Notes under the pieces: model-generated | The model's database searches: none | What the model was told of the DNA's origin: nothing | The model's input: only the letters and a program-made list of their open reading frames with translations | In this document: positions 54,496 to 63,745 of the stretch, piece after piece | Position numbering within the stretch: position 1 is the first letter of the stretch | Layout: every line of letters begins with the position of its first letter | Translations under genes and position numbers: made by a program | Source of the DNA: Trachythela sp. YZ-2020 | Lineage: Eukaryota; Cnidaria; Anthozoa; Malacalcyonacea; Clavulariidae | Length of the DNA: 64,000 nt | Assembly (NCBI GenBank): GCA_016169945.1 | Contig: JADLSH010000231.1 | Location: 930,001-994,000 of the forward strand | Reading direction: 5' to 3'

Positions 54496-55276
54496 TTATG
54501 TTTTACTCATTGAATTCCAATACTCCCACTCGGCGTCAAGCACTTCTATCTTTCTTTTGTGTTCAGTCAGCAATTGTTTTTTTTTAATAGCCAACAATTC
54601 CATCTCCGCCTCATGTTGCTTTTCTTGCATGCTCAAACAACGCTCTTGAGCCGCAGACATTCCTTTCCTTGTGGTCGATGGTAACGACAATACCCTCGAC
54701 AACACAGTCGGGAGGGGTCTAGCTGCTGATTTAGGTTAATGTAGAAGTTGTAATTTGCTGAATGTCGTTTTCGTTTTTTATTATTTTAAATGAAATGAAA
54801 TACGAATACGACATGCACTAAGACACTATTGTGTATTCTTTTATAATATTAAACTTTAACAACTCTTTCATGATTCAGAGCATATCCTTACCTGATTCGA
54901 AGTTATCGTCGTCAAACGGGTTTTGTAGGCTGTCTATTTGAGCAGGGATTATTGAAGCAATAGCCGATGATTGTTCGTCTCCCGGTGATGTGGGTACACC
55001 ACCACCAGTTAATTTAGCGGCTCGTTTTGCTTTAGCAAGGACCTTTTTGGCACGGGCCTTCAAATTTTCCCAACATTTCTTAAGTTGTCTAGCATCCCGT
55101 TTAGTTACACCGGACTGCGAATTGAATTCGTGCGATAACGTTTCCCACAACGCGTTTTTCTGCGATATTGTCCTGAAATCATTTCTTTTACATTCCAGGA
55201 CAGCCTTGTGCTTTGCTACTAACTCTGTCAGTAGTGACTTTTCTAGTTGAGAAAAGTACTGCCTGTTTTGTGACAT
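54496..55276 (-). CDS. Myb/SANT-like Harbinger accessory protein, two exons
   Basis: Exon 1 55276-54892, intron 54891-54723 (GTAAGG...CAG, 169 bp), exon 2 54722-54496. The splice joins in phase and gives 203 residues ending at a stop. Residues about 8-80 form a Myb/SANT-like trihelix domain (FSQLEKSLLTELV, LWETLSHEFNSQSGV, KKCWENLKARAKK). An acidic segment follows (FDDDNFES). Exon 2 codes a charged coiled coil (AQERCLSMQEKQHEAEMELL). In known Harbinger elements this protein binds the transposase and carries it to the nucleus and the element ends. This copy has no visible damage. Confidence 0.9.
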
Positions 55277-55587
55277 CTTGCACGTTGTCTTTGGAACTTC
55301 TCAGCCAAGACAGATCACACTCTTATTAACATGCACTTATGATTGTTCACAATACTGCACTCCAGTCAGTCACACTTGAGTACGCTCTTTGAATGCAAAT
55401 TAACCACTTTGCTTAACAAATGAGTGCGCCCTCTCAACGAAAACAGTTACACTCAAACTCCAATCAAACTCGCACTTCAACCCCACTTCAGTGCTTCTCA
55501 CTGAAATGCCACTCAAGTGTGAGTGTGAGTACGCTTTTAGAATACGGGCGTAAGTGTAGTTTAAAAAGAACGGTTTTGTGAACTTAC

Positions 55588-55771
55588 CAATCATGGTAAT
55601 AGTTTCATCCTTTTTGTCTGCTGAAAGTGAATCAAGATATCGCTGAAACAACAATCTTACTAATGCCTCAGAGACAACCTTGTGTGACCTAATACTTCTG
55701 TTGTAGTGCTTGCCCGACATTACTCCATTTATTGATCCAATCGCTACAATTTCAGACTCAATAAGGATGTC
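55588..55771 (-). pseudogene. exon of the gene inside the TTAA element (GKHYNRS exon)
   Basis: Bounded by an acceptor (TTTCTATAG) at 55772 and a donor (GTAAGTTCAC) at 55587. Encodes DILIESEIVAIGSINGVMSG followed by KHYNRSIRSHKVVSEAL and RYLDSLSADKKDE. The Harbinger insertion begins 38 bp into the next intron. Unknown function; see the entries at 56131 and 56750. Confidence 0.7.
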
Positions 55772-56130
55772 CTATAGAAATAACAACAACATCTTTAAAC
55801 TTTTTAACTATAATTTAAAAAGCAAACAGCTCAGTGTTTTATCAAGTATAAAAACCCCAGGCTCAGCCAAGTGTTTCATAGTATCATACCTGGTAAAACA
55901 TATGCTAAAAGTTTTTTAAATGACTTACATATATAAAAAACTTATTAATATTCAACATAAAGATGAATGAACCTATACATTGAGTCTTTATATTAAAATT
56001 TTCATGATTTGTAGTCAACTATAATTTAAAAGGCATCAAATTAAGGCTTTCCTTGTAACCAGATGTGGACATCGGATTGGATGAATATTAATGAGTTTTT
56101 AACAATTAAAATTATACATTTGAAAAATAC

Positions 56131-56749
56131 CTTTAATCCAGCATCTTTAAACAGCTTGGAAATTGCTCCACAATATGACATTGCCATGTGAAAATCTCCA
56201 AGTCGGACAATAAATCGGCTGAGATACCTCTCTTCCTTCCATCTAATTTGCTGAACTTTGGCATAGATCGCCTCATCAAAAACCAAGCACATGTATTTCA
56301 AGTTCTGTTTGTTGGCAATCTTCTCACTCTGATTAAGTATCTCTTTTACTGTTGAAATTTTGGACTGGGCAGGTATGTTTCTCTTGTAAATAAGTTTGGT
56401 GTTGAATCCTGTCCAATTAGGAAGAATTGACAGTGAATGCAAGCTCTTTCTTCTTAGCGTCATTCTGGAGTTCAATATGATGTTCTTCTCCAATTTCCTT
56501 ATTCAGCATTGCATCACTCAAGTTAACAGTTTTTCTTTTTCCAAGAAAATATGGTTCAATATCCTTTGATGGTGCTAGGACTGATTTCTTTCGGGAAACA
56601 CTCTCTCTTCTCTCTGAATCACAAGATACAGCAGCATCCCTTTGAATGATAATTCCTCCAGTTATATGAGTTGTTCCCTTTCCAGATCTAGTTTCTTCAG
56701 AAAAGTGATCGTTATCCCATGCAAGTGTAGTTGGTACATTACCAATAAA
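56131..56749 (-). pseudogene. exon(s) with FDEAIYAK and GDFHMAMSY motifs
   Basis: Minus-strand coding in two frames. The upstream part reads WDNDHFSEETRSGKGTTHIT then GGIIIQ. The downstream part (from about 56420) reads NWTGFNTKLIYKRNIPAQSK, EKIANKQNLKYMCLVFDEAI, YAKVQQIRWKEERYLSRFIV, RLGDFHMAMSYCGAISKLFK, DAGLK, then a donor (GTATTT) at 56130. The spaced acidic residues in LVFDEAI and RLGDFH, with H and later the GKHYNRS block, could be part of a nuclease/transposase core. That is inference from motif style only. Frame breaks near 56745 and 56420 show decay or unrecognised introns. Confidence 0.6.
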
Positions 56750-57796
56750 CCTGGAGGAACAGTGGAGTCCTTAGATATATTCAACTGTGCTAGTGCTGTT
56801 TCATGAGACAATACGAATGAGTGAGACATGCAATGTCCCAAGCCACTTAATAAAGATATAACTGAGGCTGATCCTGTCAGTTGCCTAAGTGCCATGGCAA
56901 GTGCTATGCTCTTTGGAGTGGGATTCCTTTGATTAGATGCTAAGTTTACTAGGTCTTGTGTGATTGACATCAGTTTGGCACTTTCTTTATGGTCTATTTC
57001 CACATAATTGTTTAAAGTGGGTTCTGACGAGAATCCACAGACCCAAGCCAGTGTGTTGAAAAGCTCACATGGAACCACTTTCTTCACATTAGTCATTGTC
57101 AGATCTGATGCTAATGGAAGCCAAGGTAGATCAAGCTTGGGGATTTCTTGAACCTTTTGTTTAAGAATTAATGCTGCATTGTATAACACTTGCAACTCGT
57201 TAATTTGAGAATTCGCAGCTGTTTCTGCACAAGAATTGTCATCATGTATCTCGCCTTCATCAAATTCTTCATCACTATTTTCAGCTTTACTCAACATATG
57301 TTCCTCAACTAAATCAGAAGTATCCAAGTTCTCAGCATGCACAATTTCACTAACATTTCTAGATTTAGGCAAATAGAATACCAGCTGGGGATAACTGTTA
57401 ATTAGCCGTTGCTTGAGCTTGGAAGACCTGTATTTTGATGCATCCTCATTCTCAGTTTCCTTACCAATGACAACAAATTTCTCAAGTAAGTCCATCATGT
57501 ACTTTATCGCTTTTCCCTTGATGATTTCAGTTTCGATGACTTCTTTACAGAATACGTTGTAAGATATTTCATACACTGGTGCACATGTTGTGGTCGTCTT
57601 TGCCTCCCTTGCAAGGAATATGGTATAGTTGCTATAGCAAACTTTGTGGTAGCGGACCTGCAATGCAACACAGTCTTTATCTCTAATCTGCACAAGTATC
57701 CGCTCATCATTTTTTCCTCTCAGCAGCTGTACGTAATAAGCCAGCATCAATTGTATTTGCCAACACTAGTGGTGTTCTTCTTCTCTTTTGTGTTTT
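56750..57796 (-). pseudogene. central exon of the same unclassified gene
   Basis: Follows an acceptor (TTTTGTGTAG) at 57797. The first codons read TPLVLANTIDAGLLRTAAER, then a one-base slip in a run of six A (57710-57715), and the frame continues as NDERILVQIRDKDCVALQVR, YHKVCYSNYTIFLAREAK and on to PWLPLASDLTMTN and ITQDLVNLASNQRNPTPKSI. I recall this domain order from large uncharacterised families in cnidarians, but cannot name a Pfam domain. Confidence 0.6.
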
Positions 57797-57852
57797 CTAC
57801 ACAAAACATACAAGTTTAGAATGCCTGTTTAAAAATAGCATTTACCAACTAA

Positions 57853-58272
57853 GGGCCTGTTTATATGGAAGCCGGACTGGCTCGCTGACCGGGCCAGCAC
57901 GCTTAGCGAGATCTCGCCGTGTAAATTGATTTTATAGTAAAAACTACTGTGCGTTTATATGGACAAACGGGCTGGCCCGGTTCAGGAGATCTCGCTTGAA
58001 AAAGGCGAGATCTCGCTTACTGGGATGAAAATTTCCCCATATAAACACTCACCACCCGGGTCAGCCCGGTTGCCGAGAAGAAAGTTGAAAGAGACGCCGC
58101 CGCCAATTTGTCTGCGAGCTATTTTTAAGAACTGTCAAAACAAAGCTCAAAACAACAAAATCATTCTACCTGCCGGGATGAAATTTTCTCGTATAAACAC
58201 AAGACAAATTCATCGCGCTTACCGGGCTGGCCCGGGTCAGCGAGCCAGCCCGGGTTTCATATAAACAGCCCC
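57853..58272. mobile_element. Harbinger-type MITE C in an intron
   Basis: 420 bp, ends GGGCCTGTTTATATGG and TCATATAAACAGCCCC, flanked by TAA (57850-57852, 58273-58275). Internal GAGATCTCGC palindromes and GCCCGG(G/T)TCAGCGAG blocks resemble those of MITE A. It lies between the first two exons of the gene in the TTAA element. Confidence 0.88.
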
Positions 58273-58312
58273 TAAAGCAGGGTGAATTTGACAAATTAAC
58301 CAGGTATTAAAA

Positions 58313-58383
58313 TAAAGCTACTCTGGTTTGTAAAGTTTATGAACATTGTGTTCATAAACTTTACAATCCATGAGAGTAGCTTA
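58313..58383. repeat. perfect-stem hairpin
   Basis: TTGTAAAGTTTATGAACA pairs with TGTTCATAAACTTTACAA around a two- to three-base loop, with outer AGCTACTCT/AGAGTAGCT arms. Intronic. Confidence 0.85.
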
Positions 58384-58587
58384 TATTATGCCTGTTTAAA
58401 TAAACTTATTATCTGGATAATTAACCCATTAAGATCCAACGCACCCAATATGTACTCTAAAATATAATATAGCCATATAGGTATATGCACAAGGCAGTAT
58501 TACAGGCACAATATGACAACTTTTCCACCAAAAGGTGGTCCATAGAATATAAAGATACTGTACACAAGAAATTGTACATAATCATAC

Positions 58588-59111
58588 CTTGTCTCTTGAA
58601 AACCAAGACGAATCTCTTCCACAAATAATGCAGCATTCTGGTAGTACATGCTTGTTTCTCTGAGGCAAGGTCTTACTTGGTTCCTTAACTGAATTGCGTG
58701 TAATCTTTCTTCTGGGTTCCACGCCTGGTTCCATGTGCATGTGTGGTCTACGGTATTAGCGACCTTTTCCGTGCTTGTACTAGCTCCGTTTTCCTCTTTT
58801 CTCTGTTGTCTACGGATCTTTTCTTCATCGCTAAATTTCTTGTAGCATTTCATGTGGTGGTACCATTCTAAATCAAAACTTTCGTTTGTGTTCTCTGCCA
58901 AGTATGAATTGACGAATTCGTCATCAAACTTATCATACGAATCCTTCGCTATCTCAGCTTGCAGGCAATTAAATTTCACCCATTTATTCCTGCAATCGAC
59001 AAATTTCTTAAGCCTTTGACAAGTAACTTTAGAAAGTTGCTCTGTTACGCCTTCAAAATGCATAAAACATGAGGATATTCGAATTTTCGACATATCGTCA
59101 TTAGTAGCCAT
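58588..59111 (-). pseudogene. first exon of the unclassified gene in the TTAA element
   Basis: ATG at 59111 (MATNDDMSKI), just inside the right inner inverted repeat. Encodes ISSCFMHFEGVTEQLSKVTC, KKFVDCRNKWVKFNCLQAEI, LEWYHHMKCYKKFSDEEKIR and later QAWNPEERLHAIQLRNQ. Donor GTATGATT at 58587. Cys and His positions (FMHFEGV, KCYKKF) suggest a small zinc-binding N-terminal module. The phase does not join cleanly to the next exon, one more sign of decay. Confidence 0.6.
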
Positions 59112-59137
59112 CTTGAATATGCGTGTTTTATTGAGAT

Positions 59138-59414
59138 CAGTTTTCCTATCTGCGCGTGCGCATTAAGTGTTTTGTGGTCAAGCGCATGCGTAGTTGCAAC
59201 ACAACAATGGCCGTTCATGGATTTCGAAACACGAGGAAGCCCGAACTTTGGAGAGGTTGTACTTCAATTTGTGCAACTATTTCGCTTGGGGGGAAGTGGA
59301 TTCTAACTAAGTACGTTCTAATCTATCGATTCATGTAAAAATTATGTAGTTACACGAGGGGTGCTACGGAATCTGTTTTCTAAGCATATTTTCGACCCTC
59401 ATCCTACGGCCTAA
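59138..59414. repeat. inner inverted repeat, right
   Basis: Inverse partner of 50961-51226. Directly upstream of the ATG at 59111. Confidence 0.88.
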
Positions 59415-59497
59415 TACATTTTTCTCCTGTTTCCTTCGGTAATTTTTCTTTTAAATTTGCCATACGATTCAGAAATCACAAAATGCATAAAATATTC

Positions 59498-59605
59498 GAT
59501 TTAAAAAAAATTCTTCGGAGCCGAATTTTTTTTATTGCAAAAAAACGTTTTTTTGAGATTTAAAAAAATTCGGCTCCGAGGAATTTTTTAAAATCGCATA
59601 TTTCA
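59498..59605. repeat. CTTCGGAGCCGAATTTTTTT hairpin
   Basis: A stem with GGAGCCGAATTTTTTT on one side and AAAAAAATTCGGCTCC on the other, in the outer right end of the TTAA element. A larger stem (TTCCTTCGGTAA near 59434 and TTTACCGAAGGA near 59648) encloses it. Confidence 0.85.
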
Positions 59606-59851
59606 ATACTTTGTACTTTAGGTGCTCGTGTGCAAAAAATAAGAAAGCTTTACCGAAGGAAAATCCAAAAAATTAAGAAAGAAGATAAAAATACGACAAT
59701 CTCTAAATCGCGTTGTTACCATGGCAACGTAAATATTTAGAAACATATTCTGTTCTTCGTAATCCGCAATATTGTGGCAATCTGATGGCCAAGTCTCGTG
59801 ATCATACCTTGCAAAATGAGAAAATAATGGACCTTAGAGCACATTTGCGTG

Positions 59852-59880
59852 CTACAGAATTAAAACTGTTGGGAGCCTCC
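59852..59880. repeat. right terminal inverted repeat
   Basis: Inverse of 50727-50755 with one mismatch; followed by TTAA. Confidence 0.88.
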
Positions 59881-59884
59881 TTAA

Positions 59885-60659
59885 ATCTGTTTGTCTTAAA
59901 ATTTGGAATTTGAAACATTCTTCTTTCTCGCAGGTATACTTCTGAAGAATTCACTGAAGGCAATAAATCATGTAGTTTGTTCTCGGGATCGTTGGCTATA
60001 TTTTTAAAAAGTTTGCTAGTTAGGTTCTGTCTTCTTGCAGCCAAGGTAGTGAGACCCAATTTATCCAGGGCTTCGTTGTACCGATGATCTGGTAGTATTA
60101 TTCTACAAGCACGCTTTTGAAGTTTTTCAAGGTCGTCGGAGAGATATTTTAGGAGAGAGTCATGAAAAACCTCGCACGCGTATTCGATGACTGGTCGGAT
60201 GCAAGTAATATAGAACAAAAGGAGGACATTAGGTGGAAGTCTGGCCCGTTTCAATTGTCTTAGAAAGTATAAACGGGTTGAGACCTTTTTGCATATATTC
60301 GTGACATGTGAATTCCATTTAAGATCATTTGTGATGGTAAGGCCCAGTAATTTTACCTGCGGAACAACCTCGATTTCATTGTCGTTAATAATAATAGGAT
60401 CGAACTCAAACTTCGTACTAGAAAAACAGATACGGAGTTCTTTGCATTTAGACTTTGAGGCGAATTCATTGACATAATCTTGCATAGCACTTGGACAATG
60501 TTTGTCAATTACTTCCGACATGGTAGAATCATCTACATATTTCCAAAGATTCACATCACGCGTAACATCAAGGTCGTTTATCATGACTAAGAACAACCAA
60601 GGACCAAGTTTGGTCTCTTGCAGCAGGTACCGTTTTCCACTCAGAGAAACAATCGTCAC
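59885..60659 (-). pseudogene. RT catalytic end, interrupted at TTAA
   Basis: LGPWLFLVMINDLDV, LWKYVDDSTMSE (catalytic YVDD), SKCKELRICFSSTKFEFD, VKLLGLTITNDLKWNSHVT, RPVIEYACEVFHDSLLKYLS, RACRIILPDHRYNEAL, ending NFKTNRF at the insertion point. The frame resumes at 50722 on the far side. Confidence 0.92.
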
Positions 60660-61633
60660 TTAACTTAACTCTTTGTCTGCGGTCAGTAATGAAGTTTAAT
60701 ATCCAAAGTAGAGTAGCCTTAGGGATATCGTATTTTTCCAGATTATTTAGCAGGATATTGTGCTCGATCATGTCAAACGCTTTTCGAAAATCGAAAAGCA
60801 TTACCCTGTTTGTGGAGCCGTTCGCATGTGTACTTTTATCCCAGGATTGTAACATACTATCAAAGCGTACGTAGAGCTTGAGTTTGGAATGGTTCCAAAT
60901 TGTCTTTCATCGACTCTGGCTAAAATCGCAGGTTTTAGATGTTGATTTACTACAAACTCTTCCGCAACTTTCGATAAAACGAGAGTCAATGATATTGGAC
61001 GCAAATGGTCATTTATATCTGTTATCGGTTTCTGTTTGGGAATGGATATGATGTCAGCATCCTTCCAGTGTTGCGGGACATGAGAGTCACGGTAAGAGGA
61101 GTTCAAAATTTCCCTGACCGGAAACGCAAGAAGATCCGCATTCTCCTTTAAAATGTCGGTATACCGTCGGGACCGTGAGCTTTCTTGGGGTTTAGCTTCG
61201 AGAGTTTTTCAAAAACGTCCCCTATAGTGACCGTGGTAGTGTGTTCTTCGTTTGTTATACCAGAAAGCAACTCGCGATAACTTTCGGGAGACAAGGTTGT
61301 AAATTCAGCCAATGGAGACAAAAAGGTGTCGTTAATCTGGTTCGCTAGGTCAATCTTTTCAGATTCGGTATGATGGTCACTAGGTCTTAATGCTTTGAGA
61401 ATTTCCTCACTATTTCTACCCACAGATTGCATTCCACTAAGTTTCCTTACTTCGCTCCACCAGGAAGATGGTTTGCATTGCTTAAGATGTTGAAAACTAT
61501 TCTCGTAGTATTTTGCCCGACAGATTTTCCTTTCGCGGTTTACTTTATTTCTAAGCAATTTAAATAGGGGGATATTCCCTTGGTTCAGAGCTTCCTGGCG
61601 TTTCTTAATCAACGTAGATAACTTTGAGGTCAT
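60568..61633 (-). pseudogene. RT fingers and palm, three frames
   Basis: 61148-61633: KLSTLIKKRQEALNQGN and LNPKKAHGPDGIPTF. 60801-61106: HVPQHWKDADIISIPKQ, LRPISLTLVLSKVAEEFVVN and ERQFGTIPNSSSTYALI. 60568-60855: VMLFDFRKAFDMIEHNILLN with the palm Asp, and FITDRRQRVKLSDDCF. Two frame breaks. Confidence 0.9.
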
Positions 61634-61661
61634 CCAGGGTGGCTCGGTACTCCGAACTATA

Positions 61662-62652
61662 CTAGTGCGTAATGGAATAATGTAGTCCAGGCCGGTTGTT
61701 ACAATGGTTTCTAAGAGCTAGAGATGTTTTTTCGGCACAGGAAGACACTTGATCAAACAAATTCGGAATATCCAAGAGTTCCAAGTACTTCCGAAATGCA
61801 AGGCGAAAGCTTGGTCGCAAGTCTCTTTTCTTTGCTACGATTTTCCGTACCTTCGGAAGCAAGCTTCGATCTTTCGGTTTCATTAGAACACTCATGTGGT
61901 CAGAGAGACCAAATGGCGCATACTTGGAAGGTTGGTCGTAGAACTCCTGAAGATTTGTCAGGACAAGATCACGGGTATTTCTGCCTCTCGTAGGGAAATT
62001 AACAAGTTGGCGTAATTTATAGTTATAAATTAATCTTGATAAGTTCAGTCTATTGAAGTCGCGCAGGATTATCAAGCCACAACTAGGGAAACGTGATTCT
62101 AACGTTAGGAGGCAAGTTGATAAATAGTCTAACATTGCTGGACCATCTGCGCTAGGGGAGGTGATAAACAGTACCGATAACTAAGTTATTGAATCCCCTT
62201 GGTAGTCTGGACATGCGCAGATTAGTCCACAGTACTTCAAACTGATCAATAATGAGGTCATTTATTATCTCGTAATTTATCGGGTCTTTGATGTAAATAC
62301 AGACACTGCCGTGTTGACCGTTAGTTCTGTCTCTACGGATAAGATGGTAACCTTGGATGTTAATTACAGTATCTTGGATATGACTCTGTAACCAAGTCTC
62401 AACAAAACTAAGAAACTGAAAATTCCCACGTCGAACGACGTCTCTCACCTCGTCAATTTTCGGCGCAAGAGACATTACATTGGACAGCAAAAAATTCGGA
62501 ACGTTAGCAGATTTGGATGTTTTACATGTTTTATTCGCTGAAGGGACAGTAGGGATTCCAATAAGGTTACATCGGCTCCTTCTTATCGTGATATTTGGGC
62601 CCGAGCTCATACTAACGTCTCCTGGGTTGGACGTGAATTCGTTAGGGGCCAA
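61662..62652 (-). pseudogene. APE endonuclease, two frames
   Basis: 62152-62652: NFLLSNVMSLAPKIDEVR, FLSFVETWLQ (catalytic Glu), LIRRDRTNGQHGSVCIYIKD. 61662-62135: IILRDFNRLN (the usual GDFN is RDFN), FPTRGRNTRDLVLTN, FGLSDHMSV (SDH), then the linker. One frame break between them. Confidence 0.9.
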
Positions 62653-62702
62653 GTTTGTCGAAAAAACGATTTTCTAAATCTGTTATTTAAATTCCTCCGA
62701 TT

Positions 62703-63655
62703 TTATCTTGGCTGATTTCGTGTAGCGATACGGACGGGAATAGATTGATTCGTAGATCTGCGATGAGCATTACTAGCGTAGGCATTATGTTGGACAACAT
62801 TGCGGGCTTGTGTTCCTTTTTCACTCGTGTTAGCTGAACGGACATTTGCAGCAAAATTAGATTTGTTGTTTATTGTATCATTGGATTTGTTTTTATTACA
62901 ATTACCATAATCATGCATACCTTTCGTTTTATTTCCACCACCCCTGGGAATATCATTTGGAGGAGCACTTAAGTCGCCCGGGAGCATTGTTAATATAGGG
63001 GCATTGTTAATAGCATGGTTAGCAGATCCAACTACCAAAGGATTATTGCGAAAATTTTATTTACTAAGCTCTTTTCTTTTGATTACGTCGTCGCTGGTAA
63101 TTTGTGTAGAGGTTGTCGACACATTTTCGGTAGAATTTACATAATTTTTCGGCTCCTTTGGTCGGCACTCGTTCATGCATAATATTTGATTTCCATGGCT
63201 TGAATTTTATGGATGAGTTTTGATTCCAGAATAACGACGTCCAATTTCAAACCCTCCAACTCCGGAAATAAATCCGAACATACACAACCCATACACTGAT
63301 GTTTCGTTGTTGGGTTTTCATTGAAAGGGTTCTCGGTGTTAGTAGCCATGTTCTCGGTGTTAGTAGCCATGTTCTCGGTGTTAGTAGCCGCGCTTGTCTT
63401 GACACTGTCAGGGTTGCAACTCGTAAACATGGCATTGATCATACGACTTTTAATTCGGTTTGCATCCTTTCCATCGATCGTTAGGAACTTTTTGTTTTTC
63501 AACCAAAGAATCTTAACATTTTCTGCTACGAATAATTTCTTTTCACCTGCCGAGGATGACCAGATTCCTTGCAGCTCGAGGTTATCCTTTACAAACGCCT
63601 TCTAACTATCAAGGTCGCCAGCCCAGGACAATCTTAAGTTCGTTGACATATTAAT
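62703..63655 (-). pseudogene. non-LTR ORF1, degraded
   Basis: Probable start MSTNLRLSW near 63650, an in-frame TAG about 15 codons later, then KKLFVAENVKILWLKNKKFL, a three-fold ATNTENM heptad coded by a 21-bp tandem repeat (63331-63395), HQCMGCVCSDLF and a short coiled-coil-like stretch. A second frame (62703-63038) is Asn-rich and basic and ends RIATRNQPR. ORF1 proteins of this group bind the element RNA. Confidence 0.7.
63331..63395. repeat. 21-bp tandem repeat, three copies
   Basis: TCTCGGTGTTAGTAGCCATGT units within ORF1, keeping the frame. Confidence 0.9.
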
Positions 63656-63745
63656 AGCAGTGCTAATAAGCAGTGCTTTTCTTTAGCTGAGAAAATCTAA
63701 CGGCTTATAACGGAGACTTATAATCTCTGCTTAATCTCTGATATT

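Larger units (their letters stand above)
52981..55550. mobile_element. PIF/Harbinger DNA transposon, nearly complete
   Basis: 2,570 bp with ends CGCCCGTATTCTAAAAGC and GCTTTTAGAATACGGGCG, flanked by TAA (52978-52980, 55551-55553), the superfamily's 3-bp duplication. Subterminal arrays of ACTCACACTC/GAGTGTGAGT lie at both ends (about 53000-53170 and 55430-55530). It encodes the canonical pair: a HARBI1-type DDE transposase on the plus strand and a Myb/SANT-like DNA-binding protein on the minus strand, transcribed towards each other. It sits in an intron of the gene inside the TTAA element. Confidence 0.95.
50727..59880. mobile_element. 9.15-kb TTAA-flanked DNA element
   Basis: Ends GGAGGCTCCCTACAGTTTTA (left) and the inverse TAAAACTGTTGGGAGCCTCC (right), about 29 bp with one mismatch. 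TTAA flanks both sides (50723-50726, 59881-59884). A second, longer inverted repeat lies inside: 50961-51226 pairs with 59138-59414. Removing the element leaves a single TTAA in an uninterrupted RT reading frame. TTAA targets are known for piggyBac and Kolobok superfamilies; I do not see a piggyBac transposase. The element carries broken exons of an unclassified gene on the minus strand, plus a nested Harbinger transposon and MITE. Confidence 0.85.
59881..63745 (-). mobile_element. non-LTR element, main part (split by the TTAA element)
   Basis: With 50546-50726 it makes a nearly full-length element of about 4.05 kb: 5' region, ORF1, APE endonuclease, RT, 3' untranslated region, (TATC)n tail. 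The RT belongs to the same group as the fragments at 44.4 and 47.0 kb (HGPDGIP, RQFG, LRPISLT, YVDD). Several frame breaks make it inactive. It is inserted in the gypsy RT, whose two halves lie at 50545 and 63746. Confidence 0.92.

Noticed and set aside
50727..59880. piggyBac element
   Set aside because: The TTAA target fits, but no piggyBac-type transposase or its usual end sequence is seen.
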